DNA from: Halisarca cf. caerulea
Taxonomy: Eukaryota > Porifera > Demospongiae > Chondrillida > Halisarcidae
DNA: 64,000 nucleotides
Direction: 5' to 3'
NCBI GenBank assembly: GCA_963170055.1
Contig: CAUJGJ010000397.1
Location: 4,545,001 to 4,609,000 of the forward strand
In this document: positions 30,801-43,000 of the stretch, piece after piece
Layout: the number at the start of each line of letters is the position of its first letter
Numbering within the stretch: the stretch's first letter is position 1
Program-made: the position numbers and the translations under genes
Notes under the pieces: model-generated
Databases searched by the model: none
What the model saw: only the letters and a program-made list of their open reading frames with translations
Told to the model about the DNA's origin: nothing

Positions 30801-32771
30801 GCACAGGCTTTCCTTCTCAGTTTATTTCAGCACAAACATCATTATGGTACATTCGTATTGCTTCTTCAAGGGATGGTACTAAGCTGTTTGTCTTGGATTT
30901 TGCCAATATCAGCTCCTTTGAATAATTCTCCATTGCCACAAATTCGTTTGAACTTGTGCAGCAGCATCTATACCATACCAACAACCAGCAAAATCCTACC
31001 AGTTACGTTTTTTGACATCATGACCATAAAAAATGACACTCAGGAGGTGCAACTTTGTGGTTGTGCCATGCAACTTAAATGTCAATCGCAAGCAAACCTT
31101 GATATCATTTTTATGGGTTTTCAGATATCCAATGTTTTGAGTTCAATATTCAGTATGAGTGTTAGTGATTATGTCAATACGTATGTACATATCCTATACT
31201 AGTAGCCATTTATCCACTTTTAATCTAACAATTTAAGATGCATATTATGTATGTAACTTTTGTCATTTTCATATAATGCATGTTTCATTTCATTTAACAG
31301 AAATTTCACCATCTAAAGGGCAAAGGCAAACTTTTCTCAGCATGCATGTTTCGTTTTTACATACTCTGCTTTGTCCTTGAATGAAGGACTTCTCTTTAGA
31401 CAATAGCCCATGGCTTGAATGCGTGCACAAGGCACCAAATGTTTTATCCACCATTTGCGATCTTCTAACACCACACCACTACACCTTCAGCATACATACA
31501 TTTTAACCTACCCTATGATTCTTAGCAAGGGTGTTGAAGTTTGTGAACTTTTCTTTTTAATTTCTGATTTTCCCCTTTAAAAATGTACCTCTCAAACAGT
31601 TTATCTGTGAACGCTCAAGTCTTCGTAAACCTCCTAAGGAAAATATTAATATACAAGAGCTAATGTTCAAGTACCCCAAAGGGAAGTATCGTGAGTGCAG
31701 TTGAGCTATTGCCTATAGAAAATTGCTCCTAACTTTAACTATAGCGCTTCCATTAGATACAATGGATAGTCTGTTAATTTGAAAGGAGCATCCATTGAAC
31801 TATGAAAAAGACTGTAGACATACGTATAGTAAGTAGATGGTTTTACGTTTGTCTGCAATGCACAAGCATTATAGACATGTTTTACATACAAATATCAATG
31901 ATTGCTCTCTAGCAACGCTTATACGCACCTTCCAGACTTTCTGCTCCTGTCTTCCTCAGTTGAGTTGCAACCTTGGAAAACATCTGGTCAATGTCTTCGT
32001 GGGTATGACCCACAGGCAAAAAATTTACCTTAACCTGTAAGAGGTTTGTAAGCTACGAATAATGAGGCTGAGTATATTAACACTTTACGTATGTCACAGA
32101 GATTGTTGACCTTCTTAAATATCCCAAATTCAACAAGTAGGGAACAGAATCCAAGCATGTATTTATTTTTGTTCTCCCTGAAACAATTGTCTAACTGCAA
32201 ATATAGGACTGGTGGCAGGGGCTTCTCTTGATTAAAGATGAGCAACATGATGTTTGCAATTAAGTTTGCATCATGCGGCCACTCATATAAGTCCAGAAAG
32301 GCATAGGCTATCTTGCCCTGTGGATTCTGTGTATGCACAAGGCATCCTGTGTGAATAAAACAGTATTCTAAAACAGTTGTGCTCTAGAATGTCTGCATGG
32401 TAACTGTTTGGTCCACCTGTTAAATGTGTCCTGATTCTCCATAAATTGCAAGAACTCTTGCTTTCTGTGTGCAATTGCGGTACATTCGTCTTAGTTTGAT
32501 CCATCCCATCAATGATCATAGTGAAGTACTTTAGTGGCTGTTCTCTTGACTTCTGTCTGTGTATGTAGTACCTTTCTCGCTCCTCACTGGGTATGAATGG
32601 AGGAGATTTCAGTTTGCTGAAAATATTGATTGTTTACGTTGCATACACCCACAGTGTTAGAAATATGGAACAAATAGTGTATGGACAAATGTCCTGGCAT
32701 TATCATTTTGTGTCAGCCTTTTTTGCTTTGCTCGGATGCATTCTTGGACATGCAAATGACTTGGAAACATC

Positions 32772-32826
<55 letters not shown>

Positions 32827-34509
32827 CAAATAAGCATTTGCATTTAGGTAGTGCTCAGCCGAATGTTTGACCTACACTTTTTAGGTTTAGACAAAATGAC
32901 AAAATGGTCGGACTACATACGTACGTATGTATCTTCGAATGCTGACCATTTCTTCTAACACTGATACCCTTCTGTTGAACTTACTACACCTTCTTCATAT
33001 GAGCATCAAACTTATTCTTCAATATTTTCAGTTCTTTCTTTTTTCCACTGAGGGCCAGTCTCTGTTTCTTATATTGCACACAGTCATCACATTTGGAGAA
33101 CAAGTTATTCTGGCAAAAGAGGGGAATACGTGCACAATGTATTCTCTAAGCTTGACAATATGTACAGTAGAACCTCGCATATCCAGCCTCAGTAGTTACG
33201 AGCACCTCAATCAACCGGGCAGTGTTTCATGCATGTACTTCTATTATCAGTGCTAATGTGGACTACATTATGGGTCTATAGTTGTACCATGTGGTGTATG
33301 TGCATGTGTAAAGTCTGGTAAAATGACTGGTAGAAAGCATCCACTTGTCGCTGCTTGAAAGGAAATGATTTTCCGCAATCATGGAAAACGGACGGAAAAC
33401 ACGGAATTAGCAGTGTGAAATGGAATTTTTGTTGCCAAATGGAATTGTGAATCTTATGGTTGGATGTGACAATTTTTAGTAGTAACCACTAACCACTCAA
33501 TAAATTTATCAATCAATCAGTCAATCAAGACCAAAGTACACAACAGTAGCTTGTAAAAGGCACTACAAAGGCTTCAAGGATGCTGAGAATTGTATTCCAG
33601 TAGTGACATTGAGCACTGATTTAAATTTTTAAGGCCTAACCCCCCCCCCCGAAAGAAACCCTGTGTACATATCTTCGTAGGATGGATAGTACATACCTTT
33701 GGGATTATCACATGCTTAAAATGCTTGTCCCAAATCTTGTAGAAGTGTGGCTTGGAAATGATGGAGTTCCTGGGAAAACCTTGGTTAGATAAGTTGTCTA
33801 CCATCTTTTCTAGAATCATGTCCTTAGTCATGAAACTGGTTAGGTGGATCTAAAATTCGGAGTCAAGTTTCAGTAATTGATATGATGGGAATTTTGTGAC
33901 TTTATATGTACAATACATATTATGTACGTATGTATTTGGGTATGTACTGTATGTGTATACCTGTTCAGTATGTGGCATTTTTTCACCAATCCTCTTGAAG
34001 TATGTAGCCATCCATGCTCTGGCATTGCTTGTTTTTTCTGCTGGCATTCATTGTCTTTGTGGGTCTTTCTGGTACTGCCGCACACCGGTTTGAAAATCCT
34101 GAAATATTTCCCGCAGTCTTCGGTAAGACAACTGAAACAGTCTTCTATAGGCTGTCTTGCAGAGTGTGTGGCCCTATTTTGTAGTGAGCATGTCTGATTA
34201 ACAATTTGACTTTACATTATTTCTTTAGATACTCACCATTACGTCAAACCTTAACTTTTTCCAGGAAGAATATTCTCCAGATAGCTGGATGGATGTCAGA
34301 ATCATTTGATGTTGCTGCAGGTTAGTCATTTGTTCTTGGCAGTGCTCTAGTTCCACACACGTCTGCTGTGGAACCTTGGACATGCAGTTGTCTTTACAGC
34401 ATGTTACATGTGAGGATGAGTCTACTGGAGTGATTGAAAGTGGACCTGGCATTTGTAGTTGGCGTCTTCACTGTACATGTAAATACGTAACTTGCTATCT
34501 GACCACACT

Positions 34510-34546
<37 letters not shown>

Positions 34547-34688
34547 GTTTCTGTGGGACATTACCTTGCTGGTCAACCATATCACCTCCAGTGAGATCTA
34601 TTGTACTTCCTTCAATACATGTAAAACATTCGCCATCACTGTCGGAGGAACTCCACTTCTCACTCTCAGATTCCCTATCGCTGTCCAT
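27827..34688 (-). CDS. DUF7869-type protein gene of the giant transposon (about eleven exons)
   Basis: Exons in transcription order: 34688-34565 ('MDSDRESESEKWSSSDSDGE'), about 34440-34243 ('CCKDNCMSKVPQQTC'), 34135-33962, 33850-33701 ('KPHFYKIWDKHFKHVIIPK'), 33114-32985 ('NLFSKCDDCVQYKKQRLAL'), 32617 to about 32400 ('YFTMIIDGMDQTKTNVPQL'), about 32320-32110 ('LYLQLDNCFRENKNKYMLG'), 32026-31930 ('PVGHTHEDIDQMFSKVATQ'), about 30130-29835 ('SYTPEPVVVQLGTIFDIKTW'), about 29765-29495 and 28170-27830 ('KGDLVAVECEGNES', 'STKKHLKQHYDSM'). The central Asp/Asn/Glu/His motifs define the family I know as DUF7869. They look like an RNase H-fold nuclease, but function is unproven. An in-frame stop lies near 34048. 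Confidence 0.82.
28300..28515. repeat. Cluster of three CCCAAATTTGGG palindromes
   Basis: The perfect 12-bp palindrome occurs at 28307-28318, 28392-28403 and 28501-28512 in a DUF7869-gene intron. A second cluster of three lies at 44896-45029. The flanking sequence differs, so this is a shared motif rather than a simple repeat unit. Confidence 0.8.
30363..30421 (+). repeat. Solo 3' hairpin end of family HP (diverged)
   Basis: 'AAGTATTTCGGGACGAGGGG', 'TGGCAGCCCC' and 'CTGAATTACTTGTT' match the 3' compound hairpin of the HP elements but lack the rest of the element. It lies in a DUF7869-gene intron. Confidence 0.65.
30500..31929. other. Long intron of the DUF7869-type gene; no exon recognised
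   Basis: Between the 'HTHEDIDQMF' exon (ending 31930) and the 'SYTPEPVVVQ' exon lies about 1.8 kb. I find no exon with family motifs here. Open frames on the plus strand around 30743-31202 show no recognisable domain. Confidence 0.5.
32773..32823. repeat. TG microsatellite in intron
   Basis: About 25 uninterrupted TG units in an intron of the DUF7869-type gene. Confidence 0.95.
33163..33250. repeat. MITE-like terminus (mariner/Tigger type)
   Basis: 'TACAGTAGAACCTCGCATAT' is the kind of terminal sequence seen in mariner/Tigger MITEs. No partner end was found nearby, so this is a solo remnant. Confidence 0.35.
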
Positions 34689-34762
34689 TCCTAAATTTAT
34701 GACATAATAATAGGTGTTGTTGAATTGCATCACTATTTCATGTTAATAGCATGTTGTTTGTG

Positions 34763-34764
<2 letters not shown>

Positions 34765-34815
<51 letters not shown>

Positions 34816-34820
34816 AACAT

Positions 34821-34872
<52 letters not shown>

Positions 34873-34918
34873 ATGTGCACACACACACACACACGCGCGC
34901 ACATGCCCATGCCCTCAT

Positions 34919-34964
<46 letters not shown>

Positions 34965-34968
34965 ACGT

Positions 34969-35006
<38 letters not shown>

Positions 35007-35076
35007 ACACACACACACACACACACACACACGTACACACACACACACCTGTGCACACACACACACACACACACGT

Positions 35077-35122
<46 letters not shown>

Positions 35123-35133
35123 ACACACACACA

Positions 35134-35168
<35 letters not shown>

Positions 35169-35170
35169 GT

Positions 35171-35228
<58 letters not shown>

Positions 35229-35278
35229 GTGCACACACACACACACACACACACGTGCACACACACACACACACACAC
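34765..35278. repeat. Long CA microsatellite with periodic GTGC/GTAC interruptions
   Basis: A tract of about 510 bp of CA broken at intervals by 'GTGCA', 'GTACA' and 'CTGTGCA'. The interruptions recur in a higher-order pattern (for example CCTGTGCA at about 35047, 35166 and 35226). Long open frames here are artefacts. Confidence 0.95.
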
Positions 35279-35780
35279 TACTTGTACTTGTACTTGTATT
35301 ACCACTGCCAATTCCTGGCTATGTGGACCCCATTTAGGGGTTGAGCCATCAGGAAACACCAAGACCAATGGTTCTGCTGGCAACAGCCCCACTGATCCTA
35401 GCCCCACGATGACCCCCTAAGTGCAGGAGGGGATACTCATCTGTGGGCTTGCAAGACCCACGAGATGAGAAGAGATGAGGTACAGCCCTGAGTGATGGCA
35501 TCGATATATCCATCCTGGGCTCTGAGCTGCATGATTCCCCACCTCCAGCTTGGTGACTTTCAGGATGATAGTATATGGCAATACCAGTCACTTGACTGGA
35601 ATAACACTAACACCTGAGGACAAAAGTACCCAAGAGTATTCTGTTTCCAGTGGCGTATGGCTCTCAAGTACAATTAAAACTTGGACTCCTGAGAAAACCA
35701 AAACTTTCGCACTTCAAGATGCCCAATCTGCTGGGTACAGTCAGGAACCTTTAGCACTACTAATTAGGCTCCCAGACCAA

Positions 35781-35781
<1 letters not shown>
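35279..35781. other. Non-repetitive island between two CA tracts; no gene recognised
   Basis: About 500 bp starting with 'cttgtacttgtacttgtatt', with open frames on both strands but no motif that I know. It separates the duplicated first exons of the DUF7869-type gene. Confidence 0.5.
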
Positions 35782-35816
<35 letters not shown>

Positions 35817-35827
35817 ACACACACACA

Positions 35828-35872
<45 letters not shown>

Positions 35873-35874
35873 GT

Positions 35875-35930
<56 letters not shown>

Positions 35931-35941
35931 ACACACACACA

Positions 35942-35990
<49 letters not shown>
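35782..35990. repeat. Second CA microsatellite, related to the 34.8-35.3 kb tract
   Basis: It has the same internal punctuation ('CGTGCACA', 'CGTACACA', 'CCTGTGCACA') as the larger tract, and both duplicated exon segments begin at a CA run followed by 'GGGTTTCTGTG'. This shows that the tract and exon were duplicated together. Confidence 0.9.
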
Positions 35991-35993
<3 letters not shown>

Positions 35994-36011
35994 GTTTCTG
36001 TGAGGCGTTAC

Positions 36012-36123
36012 CTTGCTGGTCGACCATATCACCTCTAGTGAGATCTATTGTACAAATATAACCTTCGCCATCACTGTCGGAGGAACTCCACTTCTCACTC
36101 TCAGATTCCCTATCACTGTCCAT
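36012..36123 (-). CDS. Duplicate first exon of the DUF7869-type gene
   Basis: Encodes 'MDSDRESESEKWSSSDSDGE', then a diverged middle and 'GDMVDQQG' before a GTAAC donor. It matches the exon at 34688-34565 over most of its length. The middle part lacks 'CIEGST', so the copies have diverged by indels. Either copy could serve as first exon; the outer one may be the original or an alternative promoter. Upstream sequence (36124-36600) has no other exon that I can see. Confidence 0.75.
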
Positions 36124-37037
36124 TCCTACATAATGTTATTATGTACAAAGTTTAATGTTCATTTGCAAACATTCATTCACTAGATCTTTGTGTTGTCTTA
36201 AACTTTAAGTATATTTTTGTGTATGTTATATTCCCTGTTATCATATGTCTTTGTTCCCTTTGTAGATGTGAAAGGCTGCACTGCTGAACGTTTTGATATG
36301 GACTAGCTCCACTTTTTTATTTTCATGCAGACTTTTCCTGTTTATTAACATTGTCTTCTTAAATTGACCAAATTGTTTTTGTATAATTTACATGGAGCTC
36401 GAGCTAGCTTTTGTTTTTATTTTAATTATTTCTTTCAACCAGGAATAATGTTCTTCGTATAATATAATGCATGCATAGTCTACATTAAGTACGTACGTAA
36501 TTCTTTTGCATGCAATACGCAATATATATGAGAACACAAACTACGTATAGACGAATAGTATATGCGGCGTGGTGTGTGAAACTGGACAAATACGAACACT
36601 TACCTGCTGTAGCAGGATAGGCCAGCTAAACTGGATTTCAAACTGTAGGAACGACACTCAGTAGACGCACTTTATTGCCAGAAGGAAAGTTAGTCTACTG
36701 TTGCTAAAGTGAAATCGGTTCCCGCGAGCAGTCAGAATTTCGCGCCGAAATAGGACATCCAAATTCAATCGTAAGACATGAAAAGCTGTTAGCTTCAGAG
36801 TATAACTTTTGCATATATTCAGTGAGGCTTAGAACATTGATGCATGCATACCTACGCGCAGTCACGACGATCGACGTCTTCGGAGAATGGTTACATGATC
36901 ATGAGGCAACACGTTTTGCTTTATACATACATATAGAATAACTGTCACGTGAAGCATCACGTGCCACCATTCGCGCCATATTCGAGCTAAAAATTGCAGC
37001 TGCACGTCCTAAGCTACGTAGCTAGGAAGACAACGTC

Positions 37038-40000
37038 ATGGCAGCAAGACCAAGTACTCCGAGCTCCTGGCACTTCCGTGACGAAAGCGGAGGCTTTGCA
37101 ATTATATATGGGGGTAAACCACTGAAGAGAAAGAGAGCAGCAGGGGCACCACTGGTAGCAAGTATCTCATATCCAGATGGAGACGACAAAACTGTCATAA
37201 AGGTAAGCATTATTAATAGAGAGGTTAAGATCGTACGTACCATAAACGTTGCACTTCTAATGACGTCACGTATTACATCAGTGTTTAACGATTCCGCGCG
37301 GGAAGGTTAAAGTAGTTAAGATTGCCGTCGTTCGTTTTCGTTGAAGAAATGGAGCTCGAAAGAAGGTTTGTGGCTTGTTTGTGGATGTTCATGATAGATA
37401 GTTGGCCAAAGGTACTTCAACCACATAGAAAGAACCTGAAGGCTGTGCAACAAATGCTACTTCTGCTTGATAGCAGCGATTCGGACTTCAGCAGCGACGA
37501 AGAGGCCTTGGAAGCGCTTTATTTGGAGCTGTATTTCAAACCCAAGAAGGTTCTTGGTCGCCGTCCGCATTTTGCAGACTTGTCCACGTTGGAATGCGAG
37601 CAATTATTCAGGCAAGGATACCTGCAAGTTTCCAGAAGGGGTCTGGTTGCTAAGCCTAAGTGACTTTGCTGTTATTTAGGTTCGGTAAAGATGACATGGT
37701 GCGCCTTTGCTCAGCTCTTCAACTTCCTGAGCGGTACACATGCTCCCAAGGAACATCTGCAACAGGAATGGAAGCACTGATGATTATGCTTCGGAGGCTC
37801 TCATATCCTAACAGGCTGAGTGATTTGGTTCCTTTCTTTGGACGTGCTGAGCCTGAGATCAGTGAAATCTTCAAAACTGTAAGACATAGAGCAAGTAAGC
37901 ATTAAACGTCTGGTGTATGTCAAAACTTTCAGCATTCTGTACAGATCATTTGTGATGTTCATGCCCGATTCGAACACTTGCTGAGTAGCTTTAGCCTAGC
38001 GTGGTTGGATCTTGAAGCATTCGCTGCAGCTGTTCATGCTAAAGGAGCCCCTTTAACACAGTGTTTCGGATTTATCGATGGTACTGCAAGACCCATTTCT
38101 CGACCTATAGTGAATCAGCGCATTATGTACAGTGGCCACAAACGGGTACATTGCATCAAGTTCCAGGTATGCCAAACTCTTTGTGTGTGGCCAGCTAGAT
38201 GTACATGCACACTGCATGAAAATTCTTTTCCTTTCAGTCTGTATCAATGCCTAATGGACTTATTGCCCACATGTTTGGTCCGGTGGAAGGTCGGAGACAT
38301 GATGCCTTCATTTTAGCTGAGAGTTGCTTGTTAAGCAAGCTGCAACAATTTAAGAAGCCAAATGGAGAGCCATACATCATATATGGGGATCCTGCCTACG
38401 GGGTGACAGCACAGGTTCTCTCCCCCTATCGTACCAATGGTCTCACTGCTGTTGAACAAGAATTCAACCGAAGAATGAGTGCTGTTCGGGTCAGTGTGGA
38501 GTGGACGTTTGGCAAGGTGTTACAGTACTTTTCTTTCTTGGATTACAAGAAAAATCATAAAGTACTACTGCAGCCAACTGGAAAATATTACCTAGTTGGA
38601 GCTTTACTCACAAACTGCCATACGTGTTTGTATGGGTCACAGACTACTTCATTTTTTAATGTACAGCCACCTACTTTGGAAGCATATCTACGTAATCAAT
38701 AAATATGTAAACTACAGTGTTTTACAACAAACCTGTACAAAACCCAGTTACTGTTCGTTACCTAAATGCTTTAAGAGCAAAGAAAGTATTGCTTTCCTCT
38801 CTTGCTGTTCCAGTTCAAATTTCCTCTTTCTTTCCTCTTCTTCCAATTCTAGCTTCCGCTTCTGAAGCTCCAGCTCTTCTCTTCTGACTTCCAGCTCTTC
38901 TTTCTTCAATTTTGCCTTTGTTTCAAACTTCTCCTGCATTAACTCGATTGCAGATTTCTTACTCTGCCTGGTTACTAATTGTGTGATGAAGAAAAATGGG
39001 ATAACATTGTGCAATGTCACAGTACTTGTATAATTACAGTACATGTATGGCATTCACCTGTCATATTTCTTGGCCTCTTGCTTTGGCTGTAGCTAGGCTC
39101 TTCATCATCACCATCCAGGTCAATGGGTGATGACGATGATGACGACAATCCCTCTGTAAAAATGTTGATGTAAGTCATCAATGTAATTCTAAGTTTGAGA
39201 GCAGAATATATGTCATGCAAACCAACTTGTTATTCCTTCCATTGCTGCCTTCCTCATCTCCTCTCCTTTCCTTTTGTCCTCACTCTTCTTTAATGATGCT
39301 GCCTTCTGCTGATTTGCCTTTGACTCAGCCATATCTCTTACATATGTGGCTATGTCTTCAAGCAGTTGTTCTAGCTCTGCGTATTCTTCTTCTGTTCCAG
39401 ATCTGCATTTATAAGCAAAATTATATTCATCCTCTGTTGATACATGGCCGGGCACTGGCAACACACCAGAACAGCTAGGTAGCTCTGGGCAGCCCATAGT
39501 CCCATACATTTGTACTGTGCAAACTCACTTCTTTAGTGACTTGGACTCCTCATCTTTGTACTTTTTGAGGAGTAAGTCCAACCTGTCTTTGCATCCCCTT
39601 CCCTTCAATAGTACAGGTTTCTCCTCAGTGCTGAACGTAGTGTTCAGTATGTCAGCAATTTCTATCCAGTCCACAGGCTTCTCTGGACGACGAGCTGCTA
39701 CTTCTTTGGCTAAAGCCAAGTCATGGACCATCTCCCAACGAAATCCAGGCATTCCTGAAGTATGTATTTGCGCGCGAAAATGCAAATGCGGTACGGAGTA
39801 GGAAAATCGATCGTTCACCATGACACAAGTGTTCACTGGCTCTTCATATACTAAAACCGACACTTAGAATACTGCTCTATGCACAAAACTTACTTTTACG
39901 GTGAATAAGCGAAGCAACTCAGAAAAAAAGTTCAGCGGAAATCTGACGCTCAGCGGCCTCTTCCAAGGTAAAGAACGTTGACGTTTTACCGTAGGTGGCC

Positions 40001-43000
40001 GCTTATTTTATTGTCACATGACATTTCGGTGACGTCAACGTTCAACGTTCGACGTTTACACGTTTATCTTAACCTCTCTAATAATTACCACAACAAACAA
40101 ATTCTTATGAGAGAGTTAATAAATACCAAACCAAAAGAGACAATAAATGTTTACAATTCATTTGAAGGTGATACTCAAAGGAGAAGTGAAAGTTATGTTG
40201 ACTCTCAAAGAGTTCAACCCTGATGCCAATGCCTTTTCAGGCCTGTTCCGAGACATACAAACTTGTGAAGAATTCCTAGAGAAGTGGGAAATACATGTAC
40301 ATTTTGATACAAGTGAGAAGCAGAAGATTATAAACTGTTTATCCAGCATAGCTTGCCTTAGCATGATTATATGCAATACTTAAGGGTATGGGTATACTAG
40401 TGAAATACTAACACAGGATATTATTGTATTTATGCTCAACCTATGTAGAGGATTCTATTGCAACTCGACGGCATAGAAGTCCTGAACATGAGAACATAGT
40501 ACAAGAGCAGACATGTCTACAGAAGAGGCCATCAGCAGTGATTGAGACTAGTGACATCACACCACAACCTAAGGTGCTTAAAATAGTAGAGAATCCAATG
40601 GACAAGGCCATTGAAGAAAAGAAAATAGGTGAGCAATCGGGCATTTCTTTCACTTCAAATGCTAACTGAAAATGTAAATGTGTCTCGCATGGCAGGAAAT
40701 GTTTATAGGCTAAATTAATTTTTACAGAATACATACAAGCACTCACACAACATGGTTTCGATGTTCTGATGAGTAGATACAAAGATGCTCCATTCTTTCT
40801 GTGTACCTATAAGGTAGAATACATATACAGTGTCATATAACATTCCATTGTAGGCAAAGCACCAGTGCAGATTGCTGTGGGATCTTGTGTGATGCCACAG
40901 AGCAGTAGCCTATTAAGGAAATTGGATGATGGGTTTGTAAAAGAGCTAAAAAAGAGGATACGAGAGGATCCGGTGGGTCCAGGAGTAGCCCCTCTGGCTT
41001 TGCTGTGGAAGCCATCCACCCCAGAACAAGAATTTAAGGAACATTTGATTGATCAGTACAAATTTGAAGTACTGGGGGGAGCCCACACCATTGCAGCACG
41101 GAAGGAGTTACTTGTGGAAGCACCCCGTCAGTTGGCCTATAACACATGTTGAATATCACTATATGTAAATTTGGTTTCATACTGTATACACAGGTCATCC
41201 TTTGTACTCCCATTGCCTTGCGTATGTATACCACCACTTGAGTGACGAGGAGGCACTTCGCCTGTCCACCAGGCATAATGTGAATGGGCATTTCACACAC
41301 AGTGTGACACACAAGGATTATGTAAGTAAAATGTTACAAAATGGACACAAGTTACACAGTAAATGAATAACATTAACCATGTAGGTCATTGCCTGTCGCA
41401 AGCGGTTATACGCTATGGCTGACGTGGACAAAAAGGCTGAAACCCCCTCCGCCACTATGGAATGGAAGAAAGTCTGCAAAACTTGCATTCTACCAAAGGT
41501 TCCATAACTTATTAATAACATTATGCAGCCATATCAATTACACATTCAAGTTCATCTTTCAGGAAACTGGGGCCACACGAGGTGACAACACTGTGGCTCA
41601 GGCTGCCTTCACTAAGGACGTTTTTGAGCTGGCAGTCAAGGTCATGGAGGCATATGAAGCTGGAGAAGTGAAGGGACAAAAGCCACCAAGTAAGGGACTC
41701 AGGACATACGTACATACAAATGATATTGTGTTTGAATCATCTCCATCGTATGCAGGTTCAAAGAAGCAAAGAAAGGTAGTAGAATTCAAGCAACACTACC
41801 TAGAACCCCTCCAAACCTTGAATGCCACCACCCAAGCCTCTTTATTTAGGGAAGTAATAGCAGGCCATCTTTCCATCCCAGAGCTCGGTGTGAAGGCCAA
41901 GCAAGAGAAGTCAATGCGGACTATAAAGCAAATGTACCTGAAGTGAGTGCTAAATTTCCCAAAATAACTGAATGTGTGCATGAGAATACTCAGGGTCGGA
42001 GATGTATTATACTGGATCAATCTGTTTTATTAATTAAACTTACTATTAATATTAGCTACAAATGAATGTAATCCAATACGAAATCTAATATTAAATAGAT
42101 CAAATTATAAGCTGACCTCACAGGTTGGAAGGCTTCCTTACTAGCTCTGTTGTGGGTGACCCAGCTGGTCGCCATTTTTCTCCATCGTTTGCGATGTGAT
42201 CAGGCCAATTGGGGCATGCGGTGTGCAACTGGTTCCACTATACCAAGACATGCTGAGTCATACTATACAGCCTGGTAATGGGTTCACGTGTATAGGCTAC
42301 ACATATTAGGCTTGGCATATAGAGGCTTTTTGCATTTACTCTTACTCTTATACATAATTTCCAGGTTAGCACACATTCTACAATTATCAGTTAAGATTGG
42401 CTTATCCTGCCATCTGCTTGTCTTATCAAACGTCAAATTTAAAAATTAACACATCATTCCCAATTGCATGGAGCTTCAAAAACTACTATCATGAATGATA
42501 GGATACTGTAGCCATAAGTCAGGCTGAGTTACCTTACCACTTCTGGATAGCTTACTCCAGGCCTGATTACTACAGTGAAACTTGGTTACAAAGTCACTGT
42601 TTACAACATCAAACTCTCTCAACAACGCACATGGCAGGAATGGATTCAATGGTCTCTGTACTAAATGTCCTGGTTACAGCAACAACTTGGTTATAACAGC
42701 ACATTTTAGTGGCACCAAGGGTGTTGTTGTAAACAAGTTTGAGTGTACTAAACAACCACCTTCCCTGTCTCTATGCATAGTCCAATAGCAATGCTGATCA
42801 GTCAACTGTAAGGTAAGGCAGGGGGTTTCTGGATGGCAAGGTGCTTCCAGACACTCAATTTATGATTCTAACTCTAGATAACAAAGACTGTTTTAAAGCC
42901 AAACAGATAGCATAAAGGTAAATTGGCCTTTATTTACTTATGCCGACTAAAACTGTCTTCACTGTCGTAGAGATAGAGCCATAAATTAGCCAGTGTCTGG

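Larger units (their letters stand above)
37218..40079 (+). mobile_element. Second Harbinger transposon, in intron 1 of the ParB-like gene
   Basis: The ends 'AGAGAGGTTAAGAT' (37218) and its complement (ending 40079) are flanked by AAT on both sides (37215-37217 and 40080-40082). 'AACGTT' and 'GACGTCAC' blocks follow inside both ends. It carries a spliced DDE transposase (+) converging on a Myb-like gene (-), the standard Harbinger pair. It differs from the 5.6-8.6 kb Harbinger in ends, intron content and protein sequence, so it is a separate family. Confidence 0.9.

Noticed and set aside
34725..35420. Very long open frames over the CA tract
   Set aside because: Dinucleotide repeats lack stop codons in several frames; artefact.
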